Source: an uncultured Legionella sp.
Lineage (GTDB): Bacteria > Pseudomonadota > Gammaproteobacteria > Legionellales > Legionellaceae
Length of the DNA stretch: 7,985 nt
Direction: 5' to 3'
Assembly (NCBI GenBank): GCA_903885895.1
Contig: CAISKC010000222.1
Location: 1 to 7,985, forward strand
Notes under the pieces: model-generated
Database searches by the model: none
The model's input: the letters and a program-made list of their open reading frames with translations, nothing else
What the model was told of the DNA's origin: nothing
Shown: positions 1 to 6,198 of the stretch, one piece after another
How the letters are laid out: each line of letters begins with the position of its first letter
Position numbering within the stretch: position 1 is the first letter of the stretch
Position numbers and translations under genes: made by a program

Positions 1-270
1 AACCACACCTTAGTATTCGTGACGCGCCTCCTCAGCACGAACGGATCGGAGGAAACATAAATATTTTTTCTAAATCTGTCAATTAACTTTAAAATTTCGC
101 TACCAGACAGCATGCTCAAATTTTGGATAGATCCTTCAGCACGTCGTTGCACTCCTTTGTCCACCCTACACTTCTGTTGTGTTATTTTTTAATAAAAATT
201 TATGAGGGGATCCCTCAGCCCTCATCCGCCCTTCGGGCACATTCTCCCGCAAGAAGAGAAGGATATCTAA
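1..270. repeat. Gene-free region with remnants of palindromic intergenic repeats
   Basis: No convincing gene is visible here. Three segments resemble common bacterial intergenic repeat families. Bases 16-41 carry the 6-bp arms TTCGTG and CACGAA around CTCCTCAG, like REP-type repeats containing CTCCTCAGCACGAACGG. Bases 130-172 (GATCCTTCAGCACG through TTTGTCCACCCTAC) resemble repeats containing the GTAGGGTGGACAAAG motif on the other strand. Bases 218-262 (CCCTCATCCGCCC, TTC, GGGC, then CTTCTC-like arms) resemble the widespread RIME-like class; GCCC 228-231 pairs with GGGC 235-238. The resemblance is from memory. The pieces look truncated and different from one another, which suggests a decayed accumulation site. 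Short open frames run in from the left edge to stops at 58-60 and 84-86, but neither can be judged as the end of a real gene. Confidence 0.45.
190..217 (-). terminator. Possible intrinsic terminator of the DUF3309 gene
   Basis: Read on the minus strand, a 6-bp stem (TGAGGG/CCCTCA, bases 203-208 with 212-217, 3-nt loop) is followed after about four bases by five T residues (198-194) in an A/T-rich stretch. It lies about 55 bases downstream of the stop of the duplicated DUF3309 gene, in the correct orientation. The stem is short and the T-tract is slightly displaced, so termination may be partial. Confidence 0.4.
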
Positions 271-612
271 TCAGTGACTAAAACCGATTTCGAAACTGCC
301 TAATAAGGCTAATATAAGATAAATCACTAAAATAGTCCCGATAATACCCGCGGGGCCATATCCCCAATTGCGACTATGTGGCCAAGCTGGAATACCACCG
401 ATTAAAAACAGGATTAACACGATAAACAGTATATTACTTAATAAAAAACCACCTATAGCGACACTTCCCAACAACATTAAGATCAAATAAATCACCAAAA
501 TCGTTGCGATAAGGCCAGCAGGACCATAACCCCAATTTCTGTTATACGGCCATGCCGGTATCCCACCAATGACAAACAAAATTAATAAAATAAGCAGTAT
601 GGTACTTAACAT
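271..612 (-). CDS. Tandem DUF3309 small membrane protein
   Basis: This 113-residue, very hydrophobic protein is an internal duplication of a unit of about 55 residues. Each half has a Leu/Ile/Val-rich membrane segment, the block GGIPAWP, then (Y/H)(N/S)RNWGYGPAG and a second membrane segment ending LGS. The halves are IPAWPYNRNWGYGPAG near residues 18-33 and IPAWPHSRNWGYGPAG near 74-89. DUF3309 proteins are normally single units of about 50 residues with this P-x-WP...WGYGPSG signature; their function is unknown. Four membrane segments are predicted by eye, with no cleavable signal or catalytic motif. A GTG at 618 is in frame, but ATG at 612 fits better because GGAG lies five bases upstream of it and the GTG overlaps that site. 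The gene is monocistronic, facing repeat-rich DNA. Family assignment is fairly secure; the role is unknown, perhaps an envelope or stress protein. Confidence 0.85.
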   Translation of the reverse strand: MLSTILLILLILFVIGGIPAWPYNRNWGYGPAGLIATILVIYLILMLLGSVAIGGFLLSNILFIVLILFLIGGIPAWPHSRNWGYGPAGIIGTILVIYLILALLGSFEIGFSH

Positions 613-677
613 AAGCACTCCATTAATTGATATCCATTCAAGAATAAATATAGTCTATAAATATTAAAAAAACATAT

Positions 678-753
678 CCCTGATACGGCATCCAGAGCGT
701 AGCGAAGGATCTCAGACTCTAAGGATATCAGGCGGTCATTCGCGCAAAATGAC
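678..753. repeat. REP-like repeat remnant with nested inverted repeats
   Basis: The core at 690-712 (GCATCCAGAGCGTAGCGAAG followed by GATCTC) resembles the common intergenic repeat type written ATCCtGAGCGTAGCGAAGGATCTC. It is flanked by the perfect 7-bp inverted repeat CCTGATA (679-685) and TATCAGG (726-732). Beside it, GTCATT (735-740) and AATGAC (748-753) form a second small stem. The core assignment is from memory of repeat families; the inverted repeats are seen directly. No function is implied beyond a mobile-repeat remnant or transcript-end hairpin. Confidence 0.4.
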
Positions 754-779
754 TGCGCGCTAAGAGAGGTAGCCGCTAA

Positions 780-956
780 TTTGTCTTGGACGAAAAGCTC
801 TCTCAAAAATGCTCATATTGTCGAGTAAGCGGACCGCTTACTCGACAATTAATTGACATTCCTGAACTTTTCCAGATTTTAGAGGATCAACTAAAACAAA
901 GTATTTGGAAAGAAGAGGGTGAAGTGAGCACGCCCAATTTACCCACACCCACATAG
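780..956 (+). pseudogene. Possible C-terminal coding relic, no start codon
   Basis: A frame open from just after a stop at 777-779 to TAG at 954-956 encodes 58 residues. The part after the palindrome has a protein-like composition, with the segment IPELFQILEDQLKQSIWKEE near the middle and a Pro/Thr-rich end. There is no ATG in frame, only a TTG at 786 without a visible ribosome binding site, and the 33-bp palindrome interrupts the frame. It may be the tail of a lost gene cut by repeat DNA, or chance. I do not recognise the family. The stop lies 48 bases before the next gene's start. Confidence 0.25.
817..849. repeat. Perfect 16-bp inverted repeat with 1-nt centre
   Basis: Bases 817-832 (ATTGTCGAGTAAGCGG) are the exact reverse complement of 834-849, around a single A at 833. 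As RNA this would be a long hairpin; as DNA a long dyad. On the minus strand it is followed after about six bases by TTTTT (809-805), so it could terminate transcription in that direction; no T-run follows on the plus strand. A TTGACA at 853-858 directly abuts the dyad, but no acceptable -10 box is seen at the right distance. Candidate roles are terminator, operator, or miniature repeat. Confidence 0.75.
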
Positions 957-970
957 CTTTTATTTTGGTC

Positions 971-976
971 TATAAT
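971..976 (+). promoter_or_regulatory. -10 box of the coiled-coil gene
   Basis: An exact TATAAT lies 28 bases before the start codon of the gene at 1005, within the A/T-rich stretch TATAATATAATAAATAG. No good -35 hexamer is present at 15-19 bases upstream, which suggests either weak constitutive expression or activation by a regulator. The ribosome binding site GGAG (995-998) follows, six bases from the ATG. Confidence 0.55.
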
Positions 977-1004
977 ATAATAAATAGGCCGACCGGAGCT
1001 TTTT

Positions 1005-1859
1005 ATGAACAACATTCAGAAGACTAGGGAACTACAACAGCAAACCACCCAGGATGTACGCACAATCCAGACTCATATTAAGGGTTTAATGGCCAGAGTG
1101 AATGGATCGGGCCTATCTCACACATCAAAAACTGCTTATATAAAACTCTTAAATGATCAAGTATCACGACTTACCACGGTGGAAACGCAATTAAACCACC
1201 CCCCCGTGAATCGGTATGAAGCATTCCAAATGGCACAAGCGCAAAGAGATGAGATATCTAAAATCATCAGCAATATATCAAAAATTAAAGAATCATTAAG
1301 CAGCAAACTCGGCGCAACGGCCCAAAACACGCCAACGCTACAACAACGTCAGCCCAGCCCAGAAAAATCTCGTGCACCGGCGCCACAACACAATTATGTG
1401 CTACCTGAGGTGCCAACCACACCTACACGGTCACAAATAGCTCATAGCACGCCACTTCCGAATCCTCTTTTAGATAAATTTTCTGAAGTAAATCAAAAAC
1501 TATCTCAAACAAAGTTTCAATTAATATCGTTAAAGCAATGCATGCTAGCAGAAAAAAACACCGATAAAAAAATAGCGCTCCATTCAGAAATAGTTTCCGC
1601 TCAAAAAATACAAACAACCATTCAAGACCAATTAAATACGATATACCCGCAACTAGCTGATCCCAAAAAGAGCGCTACTTTGAGTCGACAATTGACCGAT
1701 ATATCAGGTGCACTTACTCGCCTGGATGACCGCATGACAAAAGCTTATACGAAAAACATGCCTGTCGCCCCATCATCAAGGCCCCAAATACCACCCGCAT
1801 CAACGCAAAGAAATCGCACGAGTGATGACGATGATAGGCCAAGAGGTCCTCGTCGTTAG
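1005..1859 (+). CDS. Coiled-coil protein of unknown function, effector-like
   Basis: I do not recognise a family for this 284-residue protein. It has no signal peptide, membrane segment or enzyme motif. Residues 1-105 are mostly helix-forming, Gln/Lys/Ser-rich and heptad-like. Residues about 106-155 form a Pro/Gln/Ser/Thr-rich linker (TLQQRQPSPEKSRAPAPQ). Residues about 155-248 form a second long helical region (KFSEVNQKLSQTKFQLISLK and onward), and residues about 250-284 are a disordered Pro/Ser tail ending in four Asp followed by RPRGPRR. This helix-linker-helix-tail plan, with very high Gln/Ser/Thr content, resembles many Dot/Icm-type effectors of Legionellales. That is an inference only: the charged C-terminus is not a diagnostic secretion signal. 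The ATG start is supported by GGAG at six bases and by a TATAAT upstream. The gene stands alone and converges on the ubi-tat operon. A cytoplasmic scaffold or structural protein is an equal alternative. Confidence 0.8.
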   Translation: MNNIQKTRELQQQTTQDVRTIQTHIKGLMARVNGSGLSHTSKTAYIKLLNDQVSRLTTVETQLNHPPVNRYEAFQMAQAQRDEISKIISNISKIKESLSSKLGATAQNTPTLQQRQPSPEKSRAPAPQHNYVLPEVPTTPTRSQIAHSTPLPNPLLDKFSEVNQKLSQTKFQLISLKQCMLAEKNTDKKIALHSEIVSAQKIQTTIQDQLNTIYPQLADPKKSATLSRQLTDISGALTRLDDRMTKAYTKNMPVAPSSRPQIPPASTQRNRTSDDDDRPRGPRR

Positions 1860-1886
1860 TAAGCACCGCATTACAAGTTCATGTTT

Positions 1887-1917
1887 CTACGCCCCGCTGC
1901 TTGTCCGCGGGGCGTAG
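1887..1917. other. Strong GC-rich hairpin between convergent genes
   Basis: CTACGCCCCGC (1887-1897) and GCGGGGCGTAG (1907-1917) form a perfect 11-bp stem with a 9-nt loop. It starts 28 bases after the stop of the coiled-coil gene and lies about 70 bases beyond the end of the minus-strand operon, so it could protect or end both transcripts. Neither side has a T-tract, so it is not a canonical intrinsic terminator. The flanking bases 1918-1945 (CATCTGAATTGTCAACAG) look like part of the same unit, and a dispersed repeat is possible. Confidence 0.65.
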
Positions 1918-1987
1918 GCATCTGAATTGTCAACAGACCCTAATATATCCAACGCAAAGAACTGGGTTTTACGTAAGTCCTAACAGA

Positions 1988-2710
1988 TTAGAGATACCGT
2001 CCGCCATCCACTTGCAGGCTTTGGCCGGTTACATAGGTATTATGAATCAAATACATGACTGCTTGCACGATATTTTCTGGGTCACCATGACGCTGCAACA
2101 GGTTCTTGGCCATGATTTTTTCTTGCCTAACCTGATCGAGACGGTTGTCACCTTCTGGCCAAATGATTGCACCAGGCGCGACCGCATTAACGCGCACATT
2201 AGGTGCAAACTCCTGCGCCAAAGCACGCGTCTGCATCGCCAACGCTGCTTTGGTTTGGCAGTAAGCTGCATAACCGCGTAATGGCGCATGCGCATGAATA
2301 TCAGTCAGGTTGATGATACTACCGTGTGTCGCCACCAAATGTGACAACGCCGTGCGACTCAATTGATAAGGGGCTTGTACATTACACTGCCACATCTTAT
2401 CCCAATCGGCATCATGACTAGAAAAAATAGACGCATTATTGACGATGAGATCTAGTTGCCCCCAGTGTGCGATGAGTTTCGTTAACAACTCTTGCGGCGC
2501 GGATGCCAGACATAAATCTGCAGACAATGCTAAAGCACTGTTGGGACGTGTCTGATTAAAAGCAGCAACCAGCTGCGTCGCAGCAACAGATGAATGATGA
2601 TAGTGCACCGCCACTCGAAAGCCTTCCAGATGTAACTGAGTGGCAATCGCCGCACCGATGCGATGTGCCGCACCGGTGACTAAAGCAACGGGCTGTGCCG
2701 ATTCCATCAT
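1988..2710 (-). CDS. Pteridine reductase-like SDR (PTR1/FolM type)
   Basis: This 240-residue protein is a classical-length short-chain dehydrogenase/reductase, predicted to use NADPH to reduce pterins such as dihydrobiopterin, dihydromonapterin or dihydrofolate in the cytoplasm. The cofactor loop is TGAAHRIG (residues 12-19); the Arg in this loop is typical of pteridine reductases rather than ordinary SDRs. NNAS is at 91-94. The catalytic set is Asp137, Tyr150 and Lys154 (Y-CQT-K), with Asp in place of the usual SDR Ser, as in PTR1 and FolM. The C-terminus VTGQSLQVDGGRYL closely resembles FolM (VTGRSFPLDGGRHL). It is the last gene of the operon. Its ATG at 2710 overlaps the TGA of the permease gene (ATGATG), implying translational coupling; a second ATG follows immediately at 2707. 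The exact pterin substrate cannot be told from sequence, so no symbol is given. Confidence 0.85.
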   Translation of the reverse strand: MMESAQPVALVTGAAHRIGAAIATQLHLEGFRVAVHYHHSSVAATQLVAAFNQTRPNSALALSADLCLASAPQELLTKLIAHWGQLDLIVNNASIFSSHDADWDKMWQCNVQAPYQLSRTALSHLVATHGSIINLTDIHAHAPLRGYAAYCQTKAALAMQTRALAQEFAPNVRVNAVAPGAIIWPEGDNRLDQVRQEKIMAKNLLQRHGDPENIVQAVMYLIHNTYVTGQSLQVDGGRYL

Positions 2711-4119
2711 AATGATGGTTGATTCTTAGCGCGTCGACTCAAGCTCGATTGTAAGTTTTTACGGAATTTGACGACTTTAGACGAAGACCGCACAGGATGA
2801 TCGCTTTCTTCGATCTTAGATGATTCGCGCGTATCGCGCATAAAAATATACACAAGGAGAGAACAAGCGATACAAGACGAGACATACCAATAAAATCCGC
2901 TTTCCATACCCTGAGATTTAAACCAGAATGCCAGATACTCTGCCGTGCCACCAAACAAAGAAACGGTAACAGCATAGGGCAATCCGACGCCCAAAGTCCG
3001 AATTTCCACGGGAAATAACTCTGCTTTCACCACGGCATTAATCGAGGTATAACCACTCACAATCGTCAACGCCAACATAATATATAAAAAAGCAGCCCAA
3101 CATGACGTGACATGACCTAATGTGGTGAGAATTGGCACCGTTCCTATCGTGCCGAGCACCCCAAACGCAATCAAAATAGGCCGACGACCTATGCGATCAG
3201 ATAAAGCACCAATCACTGGTTGTAAAAGCATGAACACAAATAACGTCGCGGCAGAGACAAGTGTTGAATCATCTTTGCTTAGCCCCGCTGTATTAACCAA
3301 GTACTTTTGCATATAAGTGCTATATGTGTAAAAAGCCAATGTTCCACCCATGGTCAAACCAACCACGATAAAGATCTCTTTAGGATAACGCAGTAACATA
3401 CGTATCACGGGTTCTTTGGGTTTTTTAGCTGCCGCTGCTTTGGCAGCGAGGAAAGATTGCGTCTCTTGCATACCCAAACGCAAACGTAACGCAACCAAAG
3501 ACAATAAAGCACCGATCACAAATGGAATACGCCATCCCCAAGATTCCAATTGTTCAGTCGTTAAAAACCAACGTTGTAATAGAATTAAAATCAACAAAGC
3601 AAGCAATTGACCTGCAATCAGCGTGACATATTGAAAGCTAGAGTAAAAACCGCGATGATTAGGGGTCGCCATTTCCGATAAATAAGTCGCCGACGAAGCG
3701 TATTCTCCACCTACTGATAACCCTTGTAATAATCGCGCACATAACAATAAAATCGGTGCAGCAATCCCAATGCTTTGATAGCTTGGCGTGACAGCAATCA
3801 TCAAAGAGCCCACGCACATGATAATCACCGAGCCTATTAACGCTTTTTTCCGACCGTGTCGATCCGCGTAAGCTCCCATGACCCATCCGCCCACGGGACG
3901 CATAAAAAAACCTACCGCGAAGATTGCTGACGTATTCAATAATTGCGCCGTTAAATCACCGTTTGGAAAAAACGATTTGGCAAAATAAATTGAAAACGCC
4001 GCATAAACATACCAATCATACCACTCAATCAAATTACCAACCGATCCACGTACGATGGATTTTAAGCGTGAACGCGTGGTCATTTGCCCCTGATCATTTT
4101 GTGTCATCGTTTTTGCCAT
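2707..4119 (-). CDS. kgtP: 2-oxoglutarate permease, MHS family (KgtP-like)
   Basis: This 470-residue major facilitator protein with about 12 membrane segments is predicted to import 2-oxoglutarate (or a related dicarboxylate) with protons across the inner membrane. It matches E. coli KgtP block by block from memory: SVGNLIEWYDWYVY (26-39), MRPVGGW (73-79), the loop motif GAYADRHGRKK (82-92), ARLLQGLSVGGEYASSATYL (128-147), SFQYVTLIAGQLLALL (161-176), WGWRIPF (194-200), TYMQKYLVNTAGL (268-280), the second loop ALSDRIGRRP (305-314) and GGTAEYLA (390-397). KgtP is about 432 residues; this protein has an extra basic cytoplasmic tail of about 40 residues (429-470). The ATG at 4119 lies six bases after the TatB-like stop, with GAGGAG 12 bases upstream, rather distant. 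Starts at 4107 or 4083 (preceded by AGGGG) are possible. Substrate is inferred by homology; other MHS substrates are possible. Confidence 0.88.
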   Translation of the reverse strand: MAKTMTQNDQGQMTTRSRLKSIVRGSVGNLIEWYDWYVYAAFSIYFAKSFFPNGDLTAQLLNTSAIFAVGFFMRPVGGWVMGAYADRHGRKKALIGSVIIMCVGSLMIAVTPSYQSIGIAAPILLLCARLLQGLSVGGEYASSATYLSEMATPNHRGFYSSFQYVTLIAGQLLALLILILLQRWFLTTEQLESWGWRIPFVIGALLSLVALRLRLGMQETQSFLAAKAAAAKKPKEPVIRMLLRYPKEIFIVVGLTMGGTLAFYTYSTYMQKYLVNTAGLSKDDSTLVSAATLFVFMLLQPVIGALSDRIGRRPILIAFGVLGTIGTVPILTTLGHVTSCWAAFLYIMLALTIVSGYTSINAVVKAELFPVEIRTLGVGLPYAVTVSLFGGTAEYLAFWFKSQGMESGFYWYVSSCIACSLLVYIFMRDTRESSKIEESDHPVRSSSKVVKFRKNLQSSLSRRAKNQPSL

Positions 4120-4125
4120 AAGCTT

Positions 4126-4380
4126 TTAATACTCCTCATCAATGCCTTTCGAGCCATCGCTCTTTTTATCTATCGCTTGAGCTTTTCGCTCATTTTGCTC
4201 TAATTGCTTCTCTTGCAACGTCTGTTGCAAGATCCTCTCAAACTTCATCACTCCATCATGATAATATTGACGACATGTCGCAAAGAGATATGCAACATTT
4301 TCTATCAATTTTGGGAGCTTTTTAGAATCAAAGACTAGAAGAGCAACACCTAAGGTTAGTAAAAACTGCCCTGAACTCAT
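4126..4380 (-). CDS. tatB: Short, divergent TatB-like protein
   Basis: This is an 84-residue protein of the TatA/TatB/Hcf106 type, normally the part of the twin-arginine receptor complex that binds signal peptides together with TatC. It has a short N-terminal membrane helix (about 6-17), a hinge, an amphipathic stretch (KKLPKLIENVAYLFATCRQY) and a charged Lys/Glu/Gln-rich tail. Identification rests on this architecture, the KLP-x3-x-N-V pattern and its place directly after tatA. It is odd: E. coli TatB is about 171 residues, has Glu8 in the helix and a Gly-Pro hinge (LGPQRLP). Here the aligned positions are Gln5 and Asp18-Ser19 (VFDSKKLP). The ATG at 4380 overlaps the tatA stop as ATGA. It could be a true but reduced TatB, a second TatA-like subunit, or a degenerating copy. 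Confidence 0.7.
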   Translation of the reverse strand: MSSGQFLLTLGVALLVFDSKKLPKLIENVAYLFATCRQYYHDGVMKFERILQQTLQEKQLEQNERKAQAIDKKSDGSKGIDEEY

Positions 4381-4544
4381 GAAGAGGGCTTATTTTCATC
4401 ATTAGAAGACAGAGCGTCACGAAATTGTTTGATAGCAGTTCCGAGATCTGCGCCGATGGATTTTAGTTTATTCGTTCCGAATAATCCAATAATAATCAAA
4501 AAAATTAATAATAACGATAATGGACTCATCCCACTTAATCCCAT
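4377..4544 (-). CDS. tatA: TatA, twin-arginine translocase pore subunit
   Basis: This 55-residue protein is a minimal TatA/TatE, the subunit that multimerises to pass folded proteins with RR signal peptides across the inner membrane. The membrane helix covers about residues 9-21, followed by the hallmark hinge LFGTNKL (21-27), the amphipathic helix SIGADLGTAIKQFRDAL (29-45) with the conserved Phe41, and a short acidic tail. This matches E. coli TatA (LFGTKKLGSIGSDLGASIKGF) closely. The polar residue in the helix, Gln8 in E. coli, aligns with Ser10. At 55 residues it is shorter than typical TatA (about 60-90). The start is supported by GAGGGGG five bases upstream, inside the end of ubiB. It begins one base after the ubiB stop and overlaps the next gene by ATGA, so its translation is probably coupled to both neighbours. 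Confidence 0.9.
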   Translation of the reverse strand: MGLSGMSPLSLLLIFLIIIGLFGTNKLKSIGADLGTAIKQFRDALSSNDENKPSS

Positions 4545-4545
4545 G

Positions 4546-6198
4546 TTACCCCCTCGAGCTCGGTTTGATCAAAGCCAAACAACCACCGGTCACAGCAACG
4601 CCCAAAGCAAATACCATCAGCTCATCGTGCGGCAACCACTTTTCGTAATGCAGGCCTAAAATCATCATCATTGCTAAAAAAACCCCAAACCCGACACCAC
4701 GCACAAAGCCAGATCTAGATACTGGTTTGTGTACATCTGGATTGTCATGTTTCGTTAAGAACGTCTTTTGTTCTTTTAATTGCGATAATATATCATTAAT
4801 GAGGCGCGGCATATAGGGCAGTTGTTCAATCATAAAGGGAATGTTTTCCCGCATATGCTTAAAGAAAGCCTTAGGTCCCATTTGATCGCGCAGCCACCGC
4901 TCTATAAACGGCTTACCGGTTACCCATATATTTAACTCTGGATAAATACGCCGCCCTAAGCCCTCAACTGCAAACAACGTTTTTTGCAGCAACATCAATT
5001 GTGGCTGAATTTCCATATGAAAACGCCGACCCACTTGCAATAATTGTAAGATGAGCTGCGCAAAAGAAATATCTTTCAATGGTTTTTCAAAAATTGGCTC
5101 ACAAACGGTACGAATCGCCGACTCAAACTCCTCCACTCGCGTTTTAGCCGAAACCCAACCTGACTCAATATGCAAAACAGCAATTCGTCGATAATCTCGA
5201 TTAAAAAACGCATACAATTTTTCCGCTAAATAGCGTTTATCATTTTCATCCAAAGTCCCCATGATCCCAAAATCAACACAAATATACTGAGGATTTTCAG
5301 GATCAGTCGGTGACACGAAAACATTACCAGGGTGCATGTCGGCATGAAAAAAACAATCACGAAATACTTGCGTAAAAAATACGTGCAACCCCCGCTCAGC
5401 TAATTTTTTAAGATTAACACCATGACTACGCAGTTGGTCTAAATCAGAAGCAGGAATACCATAAACTCGCTCCATCACCATGACATTCTCACGCACGTAC
5501 TCCCAATATATATGTGGCACATACAACAAAGGAGAATCTTGAAAATTACGCCGTAATTGCGCAGCATTTGCCGCTTCCGTTTGCAAATCTAATTCTTCCA
5601 GCAAATTACGCTCAAACTCAGCCACTAAATCTTTTGGTTTTAAATATTTCGAAGCCCACCAACGTTGATCGATCATTTTTGCCATTTTTCTGAGGATCGC
5701 CAGATCGCGGTCAATGATCGCACGAATATTAGGGCGCAACACTTTTATCACTACTGATTCACCCGTTTTCAAATAAGCAGAATGAACTTGAGCAATAGAA
5801 GCTGAAGCCAACGGCAATGGGTCAAATCCATCAAACATCGTATAAGGAGACTCACCGTAGGTTGCTTCTAGAATACGAATCACTTCCTCACTGGCAAATG
5901 GCGGCACATTATCTTGAAGCTTGGACAATTCAGCCATGATATCAGCCGGCATAATGTCGGGACGCGTCGATAACGCTTGACCAAACTTAATGAAGATGGG
6001 TCCAAGTCGTACTAATGTCTCACGTAAAGCCACACCGCGCTGGAAAGGTTTGGTCCTAAACCAATTCCAAGGATTCAGATAAACGATAAACCGGAAGGCA
6101 GAAAAATAATTTAAAGAAACCAACAATTGATCGAGGCCGGACTGTGCTAAAACATAATTGATATAGAGAAAACGACGTGCTTGTTTAAGACTGTTCAT
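4546..6198 (-). CDS. ubiB: UbiB, ABC1/ADCK-family ubiquinone biosynthesis kinase-like protein
   Basis: This 550-residue protein matches UbiB (E. coli 546 residues), a membrane-anchored atypical kinase/ATPase required for ubiquinone synthesis. Motifs, numbered from the ATG at 6198, are the family KxGQ (KFGQ, 71-74) followed by ALSTRPDIMP, the Ala-rich nucleotide loop ASASIAQVH (131-139), the Lys at 152 in VVIKVLRP, the ExD pair (202, 204) in EELDLQTEAAN, HADMHPGN (285-292) and the metal-binding DFG (309-311). Two C-terminal membrane helices lie at about 497-518 and 526-544, as expected for UbiB. All key residues are present. A TTG at 6204 is in frame and would add two residues; ATG at 6198 is preferred. 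Either start lies within the end of ubiJ (14-20 base overlap), and no strong ribosome binding site is visible, so translation is probably coupled to ubiJ. Confidence 0.96.
   Translation of the reverse strand: MNSLKQARRFLYINYVLAQSGLDQLLVSLNYFSAFRFIVYLNPWNWFRTKPFQRGVALRETLVRLGPIFIKFGQALSTRPDIMPADIMAELSKLQDNVPPFASEEVIRILEATYGESPYTMFDGFDPLPLASASIAQVHSAYLKTGESVVIKVLRPNIRAIIDRDLAILRKMAKMIDQRWWASKYLKPKDLVAEFERNLLEELDLQTEAANAAQLRRNFQDSPLLYVPHIYWEYVRENVMVMERVYGIPASDLDQLRSHGVNLKKLAERGLHVFFTQVFRDCFFHADMHPGNVFVSPTDPENPQYICVDFGIMGTLDENDKRYLAEKLYAFFNRDYRRIAVLHIESGWVSAKTRVEEFESAIRTVCEPIFEKPLKDISFAQLILQLLQVGRRFHMEIQPQLMLLQKTLFAVEGLGRRIYPELNIWVTGKPFIERWLRDQMGPKAFFKHMRENIPFMIEQLPYMPRLINDILSQLKEQKTFLTKHDNPDVHKPVSRSGFVRGVGFGVFLAMMMILGLHYEKWLPHDELMVFALGVAVTGGCLALIKPSSRG

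Larger units (their letters stand above)
613..1004. other. Intergenic region between divergent genes
   Basis: This 392-base stretch separates the minus-strand DUF3309 gene from the plus-strand coiled-coil gene. It is A/T-rich next to the DUF3309 gene; a TATATT at 652-647 (minus) could be that gene's -10 box, but no good -35 is visible. It then holds a repeat remnant (about 678-753), a 33-bp palindrome (817-849), a possible coding relic (780-956) and the promoter and ribosome binding site of the gene at 1005. Open frames across 606-806 run through the repeat-like DNA and are not credible genes. Confidence 0.6.

Noticed and set aside
1..86. Open frames entering from the left edge (stops at 58-60 and 84-86)
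   Set aside because: Only 19-28 codons are visible, in two competing frames that overlap repeat-like sequence; no evidence for either as a gene end.
606..806. Minus-strand open frame of 66 codons
   Set aside because: It runs through repeat-like DNA with nested inverted repeats, has no convincing ribosome binding site and no protein-like pattern.
853..881. Promoter with TTGACA at 853-858
   Set aside because: The -35 matches perfectly but the hexamers at 16-18 bases spacing (GATTTT, ATTTTA, TTTTAG) are poor -10 boxes, and a better TATAAT lies at 971-976.
1887..1917. Canonical Rho-independent terminator
   Set aside because: The stem is strong but no T-run follows on either strand, so it is listed only as a hairpin.
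1901..2281. Plus-strand open frame of 126 codons
   Set aside because: It lies mostly antisense to the pteridine reductase-like gene, which has a complete set of family motifs; the frame itself shows no family pattern.
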